Of a stretch of DNA of 64,000 nucleotides, positions 1 through 10,345 are shown piece after piece. The translations under genes and the position numbers were made by a program. Position 1 is the stretch's first letter. Each line of letters starts with the position of its first letter. The stretch comes from Tolumonas lignilytica (GTDB taxonomy: Bacteria; Pseudomonadota; Gammaproteobacteria; Enterobacterales; Aeromonadaceae), in the NCBI RefSeq assembly GCF_000527035.1, contig NZ_AZUK01000001.1, positions 1,810,001 to 1,874,000 of the forward strand. Direction: 5' to 3'. The notes below the pieces were generated by a model that ran no database searches, had not been told where the DNA came from, and saw only the letters and a program-made list of their open reading frames with translations.

Positions 1-2311
<2,311 letters not shown>

Positions 2312-2385
2312 TACAACACCCAAGTGGTTTCAAACCCCAATGCTTGTTTGACTGATTGAATGATAGCTTTCCAATGAACCGAATA

Positions 2386-2503
2386 TGCCTGGCGGCGATA
2401 GCGCGATGGAACCACCTGTACCCATTCCGAACACAGAAGTGAAACGTTGTAGCGCCGATGGTAGTGTGGCATTCGCCATGTGAGAGTAGGACACTGCCAG
2501 GCA
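2386..2503 (+). rRNA. rrf: 5S ribosomal RNA
   Basis: An approximately 118-nt 5S rRNA begins with TGCCTGGCGG and ends with CTGCCAGGCA, so the terminal helix I is visible. The conserved internal blocks CCCATTCCGAACACAGAAG and GAGAGTAGG are present. It lies about 75 bp after the 23S end, the normal enteric order 23S-5S. The ends were set from the complementary termini. Confidence 0.96.
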
Positions 2504-2564
2504 CCGAATTAATGCGAAGACCTTGACTGGGTGACAACGGTTGAGCGAGCATGAAGGAAAACGC

Positions 2565-2641
2565 GGAGTGGTAGTTCAGTCGGTTAGAATACCGGCCTGT
2601 CACGCCGGGGGTCGCGGGTTCGAGTCCCGTCCACTCCGCCA
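2565..2641 (+). tRNA. tRNA-Asp (anticodon GTC)
   Basis: A 77-nt cloverleaf with a genomically encoded CCA end. The acceptor stem GGAGTGG pairs with CCACTCC. The anticodon loop CTGTCAC gives GTC at 2599-2601, and the T-arm contains GGTTCGAGTCC. It differs from E. coli tRNA-Asp at only a few positions. It is the distal tRNA of the rRNA operon, about 60 bp after the 5S gene. Confidence 0.97.
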
Positions 2642-2649
2642 ATAAAATG

Positions 2650-2681
2650 AAAAAGCCCTGAGCAGTTGCTCAGGGCTTTTT
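2650..2681 (+). terminator. Rho-independent terminator of the rRNA operon
   Basis: A perfect stem AGCCCTGAGCA/TGCTCAGGGCT with a 2-3 nt loop, preceded by an A-run and followed by TTTTT. It sits 9 bp after the tRNA-Asp CCA end. Confidence 0.92.
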
Positions 2682-2714
2682 GCTATTCAGTCGACAGCAA
2701 TAAGGAGCAGCTGT

Positions 2715-3758
2715 ATGCGGGTTCTGGTCGTTCGGAATGACAAAATTGGGGATTTCATGCTGGCGTGGCCTGCATTTGCCATGCTGAAACAATCCTGTGA
2801 TTGTGAAATTACTGCTTTAGTTCCGAAATACACAGCACCTCTGGCCGAATTGTGTCCATGGATTGATAAGGTCCTGATTGATCCGGGGAAGAATGGTTCT
2901 AAACAAGACCAAGCAAAACTGTTGACGCAGATACGACGCCAATTTGATGCGGTTGTGACATTGTTTTCCACAACGCGGATTGGCTGGTTAGTTTGGCGCG
3001 CAGGGATTCCTTATCGTCTGGCTCCTGCGACCAAACTGGCGCAAATTTTTTATAACCATCGTCTGACACAACGTCGTTCACGTTCGGAAAAACCGGAATA
3101 TGAATATAATTTAGATTTGATCCGACGTTTTCTGCACGACCAGCAATTATCTGTTGTTGACCCGGCACCACCCTATCTTTCTTTCCCTCATGAGCAATTG
3201 TCTGCTATCCGTCTTCAGATAGCGAATGAACTGAATATCAGCTCATCCGTTGGTTGGTTGATGGTGCATTGTGGCAGTGGTGGCTCGGCGAATAATTTGT
3301 CGTTAGAACAGTATGCAGAACTGGTTATGCTTCTGCAGAAAGCTAAGCCGAATTGTTGCGTGGTTCTGACAGCAGGGCCTGGTGAAGAGACAAAAACGGC
3401 TGAACTGGCTGAACTATTACGCCAAAAAGGTGTGCAGGCAGTTGTTTATGTATCGACAGAAGGCTTAGTACGTTTTGCACAGGTACTAGCGAACGCCGAG
3501 CTGTTTGTTGCCGGCAGTACCGGTCCATTACATATCTCGTCTGCATTGGATGTACCTACTGTGGGTTTTTTCCCGCAACGTCGTTCTGCTACACCATTGC
3601 GTTGGCGACCACTTAACAGTGATGGCCGTCATCTGGCTTTTTCTCCACCGGAAGGTGAATTCAGTGAACAAAATATGAGTCTTATCAGTATGCCTGAATG
3701 TGCACAAGCCATCGCAAAATGGTGGGGCGGCTGGGTCTCTGAAGACAAGCCTGATTAA
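2715..3758 (+). CDS. Glycosyltransferase family 9 protein (LPS heptosyltransferase family)
   Basis: This 347-aa protein starts with [13 protein letters not shown], the N-terminal beta-strand plus (K/S)xGD motif typical of GT9 ADP-heptose:LPS heptosyltransferases. The C-terminal half contains [20 protein letters not shown], the family's nucleotide-sugar binding segment (S/D-TGP-H at about 275). It probably adds a heptose or related sugar to the LPS core at the cytoplasmic face of the inner membrane; the acceptor cannot be read from the sequence. It is the first gene after the rRNA operon terminator and is convergent with the GT2 gene, overlapping it by 4 bp. WaaQ-like or another peripheral heptosyltransferase is possible. 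Confidence 0.85.
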   Translation: MRVLVVRNDKIGDFMLAWPAFAMLKQSCDCEITALVPKYTAPLAELCPWIDKVLIDPGKNGSKQDQAKLLTQIRRQFDAVVTLFSTTRIGWLVWRAGIPYRLAPATKLAQIFYNHRLTQRRSRSEKPEYEYNLDLIRRFLHDQQLSVVDPAPPYLSFPHEQLSAIRLQIANELNISSSVGWLMVHCGSGGSANNLSLEQYAELVMLLQKAKPNCCVVLTAGPGEETKTAELAELLRQKGVQAVVYVSTEGLVRFAQVLANAELFVAGSTGPLHISSALDVPTVGFFPQRRSATPLRWRPLNSDGRHLAFSPPEGEFSEQNMSLISMPECAQAIAKWWGGWVSEDKPD

Positions 3759-3774
3759 TCAGGCTTGTTTTTTT
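3745..3774 (+). terminator. Palindromic terminator overlapping two convergent stop codons
   Basis: ACAAGCCTGATTAATCAGGCTTGT at 3745-3768 is a perfect 24-bp palindrome followed on the plus strand by a T-run (3768-3774). It contains the last codons and the TAA of both convergent genes. On the minus strand it has no clear U-tract, so it probably terminates mainly the plus-strand transcript. Confidence 0.75.
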
Positions 3775-4534
3775 GTTTTCGCGACCAGAGATCGGCATAT
3801 TTCACAAAGGTGGAGTGTGCGGATAGGACAGAGAGTAAAAAACCAGCTTTTCCATCCAGGAAGCCTGTTCGCAACAGGTACATCCGCAGGAAGCAGCCAA
3901 TGGCGTGTATGATCCCCTGCCACAAACTGGTTGTTTTTCCCTTTGCTTCGCGCCCATCAGCCCATGCTTTTGCATAGCGTGCTGATTTAACGAGGTAATG
4001 TTCTAGATTTTTATACGGGATATGCAGCAAATCACCGGTGAGTGGTTTAAGTGCTATCTGGTTGTTTATTTCTACTTTTTCATGGACTAACGCGGCGTTA
4101 TAGCGCGTTAGCCGGGTTGGATAAAAACGGATCACTCGGTCGGGATACCAGCCACAGTGACGGATATAACGGCCGAATACCCAGTTTAGGCGGGGAACTG
4201 TATAGGCAACATTCTCTGTCGGGTTGCTGAGTATGCTCTGGATACTTTCCTGCAATTGCGGTGTGACACGTTCATCGGCATCCAGCCAGAAACACCAGTC
4301 ACTGCTGACGCGTTCCTGTGCCATTTGACGTTGGCGCCCATAACCCTGCCAGCTGGGCTCTATTTCATATTTAGCATTAAATTCAGCGGCAATGTCAGCG
4401 GTATTATCACTGCTGCCGGAATCCAGAATAACGATTTCATCAACCCATCCGGCAACGGATTGGAGACAGGCTCGCAGGTTTTCCCCTTCATTTTTGACGA
4501 TCAGGACTGCCGCAACGCTTGCTTTACTCATCAT
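3755..4534 (-). CDS. waaE: Glycosyltransferase family 2 protein, WaaE/KdtX-like (LPS core glucosyltransferase)
   Basis: This 259-aa protein has a GT2 (GT-A) N-terminus, [17 protein letters not shown], followed by the acidic [10 protein letters not shown] motif and a DxD-type WLDADERV motif at residues 84-90. Length and motifs fit the WaaE/KdtX family, which in Klebsiella and Serratia adds beta-1,4-glucose to heptose I of the inner core. A hydrophobic stretch near residues 210-235 could be a membrane-associated helix. The start ATG overlaps the upstream TGA as ATGA (4531-4534), so it is probably translationally coupled to the GT9 gene. Its stop lies in the shared palindrome at 3745-3768. Acceptor specificity is inferred from the family. 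Confidence 0.82.
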   Translation of the reverse strand: MMSKASVAAVLIVKNEGENLRACLQSVAGWVDEIVILDSGSSDNTADIAAEFNAKYEIEPSWQGYGRQRQMAQERVSSDWCFWLDADERVTPQLQESIQSILSNPTENVAYTVPRLNWVFGRYIRHCGWYPDRVIRFYPTRLTRYNAALVHEKVEINNQIALKPLTGDLLHIPYKNLEHYLVKSARYAKAWADGREAKGKTTSLWQGIIHAIGCFLRMYLLRTGFLDGKAGFLLSVLSAHSTFVKYADLWSRKQKNKPD

Positions 4535-5607
4535 GAACCTTTAATTGCAGGAAAATCTTGCAGCAGTTTATCAAATCCAGCCTTCACTTGTTCTATTGTG
4601 ATCTGTTGCATCGCGGAATCGTCTTTTAACCGGGTGCGCCAGGCTAGTTCGCCAACCGGCTTACCGGTTTGTGCGGTGATGAGCGATTCATAAACGCTGA
4701 CAACGTAGGGGCGACACAGGTAGGGCCCCGTACGTTGAGGATTATGGTGTGCATATAAACCGAGGACGGGAATGCCGGCTGCAGTTGCCATGTGTGTGGG
4801 GCCTGTGTCGGGTGCCAGCACCATGCTGGATTGTTTAATCAACGCCATCAGTTGCTTAAGATTCGTCTTACCAATCAAACTGAGGGGATTGCTCTGGCTG
4901 AGATTGCAGATTTCTTCTGCCATTGTTCGTTCCAGTTCACTGGGGCCGCCACACAGGATAACTTGCAGACCGTGTTCGGCTGCATAATCGGCGAGTGCGG
5001 CATACCCGGTGGTTGTCCAGTTTTTGAAGGCTTTACTGGCGGCAGGACAGATTAGCAGTGTCGGTTTGTTTTGTATTTGCTCCTGCGCCCAGGCATCGTC
5101 TGTTGTTGATGTGGGAATATACCAGCGCGGGGTGAGATCCTGTATACCCAGCGTCTGAGCAAACGCCATGAAACCGTCGAGTACGTGCAGAGAAGTCGGT
5201 GATGTGACTTTGATATTGGTGAACAGGCTTTGGCCGTCACCAGCGCGTTGTTTGTCAAAACCGAGTCTGATTTTGGCTTTGATCCCCAGACTCAACACAC
5301 TGGCTCGCAGGGCGCTCTGCATATGCAACAGGGCATCAAACCGGATGGAACGAAGCTGACGCCAAATCTGCAGGTAACCTTTTAGCCCGGCTTTTTTATC
5401 GAATGCGATCACGTCGATGCCGGGTAGATCCCCAAGCAATTGCGCTTCCATTTTCCCCATGATCCAGACAATCCGGGTTTGTGGCCACTGGCGTTGAATG
5501 GCCTGTACCATCGCAACTGCGTGGACACAGTCACCGATCGCAGAAAGACGAATAAGGCAAAGGGCTTTGGGAGGGCTGGAAAACAACGGCATAGCAATGA
5601 CAGGCAT
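4531..5607 (-). CDS. Glycosyltransferase family 9 heptosyltransferase, OpsX/HepI-like candidate
   Basis: A 358-aa GT9 protein. The N-terminal core begins at [19 protein letters not shown] (residues 16-34), with the family SAIGD motif, and the C-terminal half has [19 protein letters not shown], the DTGP-H heptose-nucleotide binding motif. An OpsX-like N-terminus (RLSAIGD..HA) and coupling to a WaaE-like gene, whose acceptor would be heptose I, make it a candidate heptosyltransferase I, but this is inference. An internal Met at residue 6 is an alternative start. It forms a two-gene operon with the downstream GT2 (ATGA overlap) and is divergent from the next GT9 gene, with about 190 bp between them for promoters. 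Confidence 0.82.
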   Translation of the reverse strand: MPVIAMPLFSSPPKALCLIRLSAIGDCVHAVAMVQAIQRQWPQTRIVWIMGKMEAQLLGDLPGIDVIAFDKKAGLKGYLQIWRQLRSIRFDALLHMQSALRASVLSLGIKAKIRLGFDKQRAGDGQSLFTNIKVTSPTSLHVLDGFMAFAQTLGIQDLTPRWYIPTSTTDDAWAQEQIQNKPTLLICPAASKAFKNWTTTGYAALADYAAEHGLQVILCGGPSELERTMAEEICNLSQSNPLSLIGKTNLKQLMALIKQSSMVLAPDTGPTHMATAAGIPVLGLYAHHNPQRTGPYLCRPYVVSVYESLITAQTGKPVGELAWRTRLKDDSAMQQITIEQVKAGFDKLLQDFPAIKGS

Positions 5608-5797
5608 GATTGATTATATCGGCATTATGCGTTGTGGTGACAGGATTGTAAAACAGCATCATTTTTATCGATTCAGTGACTTAGTTCGTTTTTTCTCATA
5701 TTGAATAATCGGAGTAAAAACTTTTGTAACTGAAACATGGCACAATGGCAGACAGATAATTTGCATTGGCTTTTAAATCAGTAAAGAGGCGGTGGTT

Positions 5798-6889
5798 GTG
5801 AAATATTTGGTTGTGCAAACCAAGCAGATTGGTGATGTGCTGGTATCTACCGCCCTGTGTGACAATTTGAAAAAACATGACCCATCTGGTGAGGTGCATT
5901 ATCTGGTGATGGATTACTGTGCGGGCATGGCACAAGGCAATCCACATATTGATAAGGTGATCCAGATTGATAAATCCCAGCGCAACTCCTGGCGTTATAT
6001 GTGGCCATTACTGAAACAGTTACGGCAGGAAAAATATGATGTTGTGGTCAATAGTCAGGGACAAATGATTGGTTTGCTGACGTGCTTGTTCAGTGGTGCG
6101 CGCATCCGGATTGGGTTCGATTCTTTTCCCTGGCGGCTGGGACATAACCGTATCGTTCACTTTGGCCGTGATACGGAACATCAGGGAAACTGTTCCCTGC
6201 TGGATGATCGTTTTGCTCTGCTGAAACCGCTGGGATTACAGCGGGAAGACCGGGCTTATCATCTCTGGCTGAGTGATGCTGAAATCATGGCAGCGAAACA
6301 GCAGTTAGTGTTAGCCGGCGTGGATTTGCAGCGACCATTGGTAGCCATGGGGGTGAACTCCCTTGGTGCTTATAAGCGCTGGGCGTTGGATTATTTTGCG
6401 CAGGTAGCCCAATGGTTGATGGAACAATATGGGGCGCAGATCCTGATTTATGCGGCGCCGAATGAGCGAGACTATAACCGGCAATTAAAACCATTATTGC
6501 CGACACAATGGCAGCCCTTTGTATTTGATCAGATTGAAACAGCGAATGTGCGGGGGTTGGCGGGTCTGATGGCGCATTGTTCGTTATTTGTCGGCAATGA
6601 TACCGGCCCGCGGCATATTGCTCAGGCGCTGGATCTGCCACTGTTGACCATAGTGGCACCCAAGGGAGCTAAAATTATCGCGAATCCGATCAATCACCCG
6701 CGTTATCGGGCGATCGATGTCTGGGATGTGATTGGCGAATCACAAAAACAGCAGTGGCAATCTGTTCTGGAGAAGGATGGCGATGATCAAGCGCTCTTTC
6801 GTTTGCTGACACCACAGCATGTGATGGCGGCTCTGAGCGCACTCATTGAGGAGCAGAATCCGGGTATGCATACACACCCGGTATCTTAA
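5798..6889 (+). CDS. Glycosyltransferase family 9 heptosyltransferase (WaaQ-like)
   Basis: A GT9 protein of 363 aa if it starts at the GTG at 5798. That start gives the usual N-terminus MKYLVVQTKQIGDVLVST and puts AGAGG (5785-5789) 8 nt upstream; the GTG at 5792 is too close to that site. The C-terminal half carries FVGNDTGPRHIAQALDLP, the DTGP-H motif. Family members transfer L-glycero-D-manno-heptose to the LPS core (WaaC, WaaF, WaaQ); this one looks most like the WaaQ/third-heptose group, with moderate certainty. It is a single-gene unit, divergent from the OpsX-like gene and convergent with waaF, 9 bp between stops. Confidence 0.82.
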   Translation: MKYLVVQTKQIGDVLVSTALCDNLKKHDPSGEVHYLVMDYCAGMAQGNPHIDKVIQIDKSQRNSWRYMWPLLKQLRQEKYDVVVNSQGQMIGLLTCLFSGARIRIGFDSFPWRLGHNRIVHFGRDTEHQGNCSLLDDRFALLKPLGLQREDRAYHLWLSDAEIMAAKQQLVLAGVDLQRPLVAMGVNSLGAYKRWALDYFAQVAQWLMEQYGAQILIYAAPNERDYNRQLKPLLPTQWQPFVFDQIETANVRGLAGLMAHCSLFVGNDTGPRHIAQALDLPLLTIVAPKGAKIIANPINHPRYRAIDVWDVIGESQKQQWQSVLEKDGDDQALFRLLTPQHVMAALSALIEEQNPGMHTHPVS

Positions 6890-6898
6890 CTATACGGT

Positions 6899-7933
6899 TT
6901 ATACCCGGTCGGTCAGGTTGTTCAACGCCTGCCAGACCTGATCTGGCGGTAATTCCTTCAGACATTTAAGATGACCCAGCGGGCATTCTCGCTTGAAGCA
7001 GGGACGGCAAACAATATCAGTGTGAACGATTTGTACCTTGTCAGCCAGTGGCGGAGTATAACCTGGTGAGGTCGAACCATAGACGGCAACCAGCGGAGTT
7101 TTGACTGCAGCTGCGATGTGCATGAGACCCGAGTCGTTACTGACGACTTTGGTGCAGGCGGCCAGCAGATCGATGGCTTCCTCCAGCGACGTTTTCCCTG
7201 CCAACAGATGGCAGGATGCCTGTAGTTCAGCGGGCAAATGCTTTTGAATGGCGCTAGAAACCGATTGATCCTTGTTGGAACCGAATATCCAGACTTGTCC
7301 ACCTGCTGCAATCCAGCGTTGGGCTATTTCGGCATAATGCTGCTCCGGCCAGCGCTTGGCTGGGCCGAATTCGGCTCCAGGACAAAGCCCCAAAACCGGT
7401 TGTTCAAGCGATAATGCCAGCCGAGTCAGAGCCTGTTGCTGTTGTTGCGAATTGACTCGAAGAGTAGGAAAAGGGATACCCTGCAGATCCACCGATGAAC
7501 GCATCTGGCTGGCAGGGAAGGCCAGTGCCAGATAACGCTCCACCATCAGCGGAAAGGCGTTCTTATTGCGCCGCAGGTCATTCAATAAGCCATAACGGCT
7601 TTCACCTTTCCAGCCGGTGCGCGTTGGAATACCGGCAAACAGCGGAATGAGTGCCGACTTCAAGGAGTTGGGGAGAATGATGGCTTGCTGATACTGCTGT
7701 TGTTTCAGCATACGGCCTAATTTCCAGCGTACACGTAAGTTGAGATCACCATGACCGAGCGGCATTTCAATGGCGTGATCCACCTCGGGCATCCGCGACA
7801 GCAGCGGCAGACACCAGCGCGGAGCCATGACATGCAATTCCATATCCGGCTGCTGTTCTTTCAGGGTGATATAGAGGCTTTGCGACATCACCATATCGCC
7901 AACCCAGGATGGGCCGATTATCAGGGTTTTCAT
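6899..7933 (-). CDS. waaF: ADP-heptose:LPS heptosyltransferase II
   Basis: 344 aa (E. coli WaaF is 348). The N-terminus MKTLIIGPSWVGDMVMSQSL is the WaaF signature and differs from the other GT9 genes here. The conserved LCPGAEFGPAKRWP block and KVVSNDSGLMHIAAA near residue 265 are present, as is the Cys-rich tail segment VCRPCFKRECPLGHLKC seen in WaaF proteins. It transfers the second heptose to heptose I of the LPS inner core in the cytoplasm. It is separated from the next minus-strand gene by about 40 bp and may be transcribed with it. This is the best-defined heptosyltransferase of the locus. Confidence 0.94.
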   Translation of the reverse strand: MKTLIIGPSWVGDMVMSQSLYITLKEQQPDMELHVMAPRWCLPLLSRMPEVDHAIEMPLGHGDLNLRVRWKLGRMLKQQQYQQAIILPNSLKSALIPLFAGIPTRTGWKGESRYGLLNDLRRNKNAFPLMVERYLALAFPASQMRSSVDLQGIPFPTLRVNSQQQQQALTRLALSLEQPVLGLCPGAEFGPAKRWPEQHYAEIAQRWIAAGGQVWIFGSNKDQSVSSAIQKHLPAELQASCHLLAGKTSLEEAIDLLAACTKVVSNDSGLMHIAAAVKTPLVAVYGSTSPGYTPPLADKVQIVHTDIVCRPCFKRECPLGHLKCLKELPPDQVWQALNNLTDRV

Positions 7934-7974
7934 CGATAAGTTTTCAGATTATATATTGCCAGCATATTAATAGA

Positions 7975-9072
7975 CTATGTTAGTCCATTGCTCTCTATTT
8001 CTTGCCACCAAGTCAGAATTTGTTGTGGCAATTCTGCCCATGGCAAGGCATTGATATCTTCTGGTTGACGTTTTTCAGCAAAGACAACACGACTGGTTTT
8101 GGTATTTGGTCCCCATTCTGCAAAATTAATGGGGTCGGGATTATATAAACCCAATATGGGGGTATTGAGCCCTGCTGCAATATGGATGGTCGCGGTATCG
8201 ACAGAGATTAAACCTTTAGCCTTCTTGATTTGAGCGACTACATCCGAAATAGTCGTGCTTTCTGGATAACAAAATGTGCGGGGTAGTTGGCTGCATAATT
8301 GGATGATTTTTTGTTTATTGTCTGGTGAAAATAATAAACAGAACCGGACATCACTGGGTAACGTGTTATCTAATGCGTGTAGCAGTCGCTGAATACTTTC
8401 CGTAGAAAGCCGTCTGGACTGGCCGCTTCCAAAAGGATTGATTGCGATAACCGGGTTTGCTGGCCAATAAGGTGTGATTGCCTTCTGGCTTGCAGGACTA
8501 TACGGCAATAAATAATCGGTTTGGGGTGATGAGACACCGCAAACTTTCACTAATTCAGCAAATTTATGACAAAAATGAAGACCGGATGTTTTCTGACCAA
8601 GCTTGATATTAATGCATGCGAGCTCATCATCTAAACCTGCCACATACTGACTTGCGATCATGCGAATGAAGAAAATATCTTTCATCTTGAGCTGTTGCCC
8701 AAAATGGACGAGTAAATCAATTTGACCTATTTGTTTTGCCAGATGTGCTAATTGACGATAATTGGTTCTTTTCGGGCATTCATAGACGATGTCGGCCCCA
8801 AAATGTTCCTTGAACAACCAGGCCATGGCAGGAGAGGTGATCACTTCAATACTTGCTGCTGGATATTGTTTTTTCAGTTCTCGGAAAATCCATGATGATA
8901 CGATCGCATCACCCAGCTTGGCATCCCAGCGGACCAGAACGATTCGCTGAAGATGCGGGATAGGGAGTGGTGCTATGCGTGGTTTATCAAATAGGACACG
9001 TCCTAGTGCTCTTCGGAACTGATCGCGCCCCAGTTGCAGACGCGATTTTAGATATGGAAGGATGGTTCTCAT
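7975..9072 (-). CDS. Glycosyltransferase family 9 protein
   Basis: A GT9 protein, 365 aa from the ATG at 9072 (MRTILPYL). The frame is open further upstream to 9156, but that would overlap the end of the ligase gene, so the Met after the ligase stop is preferred; no strong ribosome site decides it. After a basic leader of about 35 residues comes RIVLVRWDAKLGDAIVSSW, the family LGD motif, and near the C-terminus GLISVDTATIHIAAGLNTP, where the usual DTGP is DTAT. That substitution, together with the longer leader, sets it apart from the other four GT9 proteins. Probably an LPS core glycosyltransferase; donor and acceptor unknown. Confidence 0.75.
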   Translation of the reverse strand: MRTILPYLKSRLQLGRDQFRRALGRVLFDKPRIAPLPIPHLQRIVLVRWDAKLGDAIVSSWIFRELKKQYPAASIEVITSPAMAWLFKEHFGADIVYECPKRTNYRQLAHLAKQIGQIDLLVHFGQQLKMKDIFFIRMIASQYVAGLDDELACINIKLGQKTSGLHFCHKFAELVKVCGVSSPQTDYLLPYSPASQKAITPYWPANPVIAINPFGSGQSRRLSTESIQRLLHALDNTLPSDVRFCLLFSPDNKQKIIQLCSQLPRTFCYPESTTISDVVAQIKKAKGLISVDTATIHIAAGLNTPILGLYNPDPINFAEWGPNTKTSRVVFAEKRQPEDINALPWAELPQQILTWWQEIESNGLT

Positions 9073-9091
9073 TTCATGGCAATCTGTATTT

Positions 9092-10345
9092 TTATACCGA
9101 GGCGAGAGATATCTTTTGTGTATTGGCATACTGAGCGGAAAATAGCATGCACACACTAAAAGAATAAAAAATAATTCCGGAGTTATGATTTAAAAACGCC
9201 TGACTAAGGCAATAGTCGATGGTGGAAAGGATAAGAATAATACCGCATGCAGCGATAACTGTTTTTTCAGGATCAGATGAGGATTGGTTCAGTTGCTGTT
9301 TAAATATAAATAACGGCAGCAAGAACAGGACGAGTACAGCGGCTAAACCGATCACACCACGTTTTGCCATTTCATCGAAAAATTGATTGTGAGCATGGGT
9401 ATTCGCATCATAAGCGTCTTTACTGATAAAACCGGCATCGTATTGCTGCTTTTGTGAAATGCGAACACTGTGATTGCCCCAGCCGAATATGGGCTTTTTA
9501 GCAAAGCTATCGAGTGCACTTTTCCAGAATTCAAAGCGTAGCCCCAGCGAGGTGTTTGTTGTTTCGCCGGAAACATACTGACTGATATCCTGCTTGGCGG
9601 CTTCAATGCGTTGCGTGACACCACTTTGTGGAATGAGACAAAATACCACTAACAGGCAAAGTGTGGCGGTTAAAATTAATTTCGCGCGTTTGGATAACCA
9701 ACACTCAAAAATACGATAACCGACAAATAAGGTCACGGGTAACAACACCCAGCCGCCACGGGAACCGGATAACAGGCTGCCTAAAATCCCCATAATGCTG
9801 GCTACACTGAAAAAACAGAGATAGCGATATCGCATGGTTTTTATGGCCCACATGACGCCACATAAACTAAACAGACCAAGCGACATACTGATATCGCCCC
9901 CCTGAATCGGAGTGATCCATTCAAATGCACGATCGTATCCTGAGATCTGACGATCCCAGATCGCATGGAGGCCTGCGGCAATGGCGCCTGTAGCAATGCC
10001 ATTCATCATCCAGAGAAAACGGGGAGGATAGCGTAGGCAAAGCAATAATATGGATACTGTCATTAGTGCTCGACTCGGGCGATCGAACTCTTTGATGGTG
10101 CCGCCATCCCATACAATGGAGATGGCCTGAATGACGACGTAACTGAGTAGCGCCAACAAAATTAACTGAGTGTGCGTATCCAACACCGGATATTTTTTTC
10201 TGTTTATCAGAATGGGCAATGACAGTAGTAATAAAACTGATGGACCATAGGAATAACCGCTTGGAATACAGATACAAAGTGCACCGAATAAGAAATAGCA
10301 GAGCTGGATTATCCAGTATTTTGTTTGTTGATTATTTTGGATCAT
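9092..10345 (-). CDS. waaL: O-antigen ligase (WaaL family)
   Basis: A 417-aa polytopic inner-membrane protein with about 10-12 hydrophobic segments and a large periplasmic loop between roughly residues 220 and 340. GSLLSGSRGGWVLLPVTLF matches the Wzy_C/O-antigen ligase domain, and an H-x-H-N-type segment (NTHAHNQFFDEMAKRG) in the loop fits the catalytic His/Arg region of ligases. It would join undecaprenyl-linked O polysaccharide to the lipid A-core. The start at 10345 is chosen because its ATG overlaps the TGA of the upstream gene (ATGA), giving MIQNNQQTKYW; a start at 10387 would run into that gene. An O-unit polymerase is an alternative, but the core locus favours ligase. Confidence 0.85.
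   Translation of the reverse strand: MIQNNQQTKYWIIQLCYFLFGALCICIPSGYSYGPSVLLLLSLPILINRKKYPVLDTHTQLILLALLSYVVIQAISIVWDGGTIKEFDRPSRALMTVSILLLCLRYPPRFLWMMNGIATGAIAAGLHAIWDRQISGYDRAFEWITPIQGGDISMSLGLFSLCGVMWAIKTMRYRYLCFFSVASIMGILGSLLSGSRGGWVLLPVTLFVGYRIFECWLSKRAKLILTATLCLLVVFCLIPQSGVTQRIEAAKQDISQYVSGETTNTSLGLRFEFWKSALDSFAKKPIFGWGNHSVRISQKQQYDAGFISKDAYDANTHAHNQFFDEMAKRGVIGLAAVLVLFLLPLFIFKQQLNQSSSDPEKTVIAACGIILILSTIDYCLSQAFLNHNSGIIFYSFSVCMLFSAQYANTQKISLASV

Noticed and set aside
6855-6930. CCGGGTAT repeats at the convergent end of the WaaQ-like gene and waaF as a bidirectional terminator
   Set aside because: The possible stems are short and partly inside coding sequence, with no T-run on either strand.
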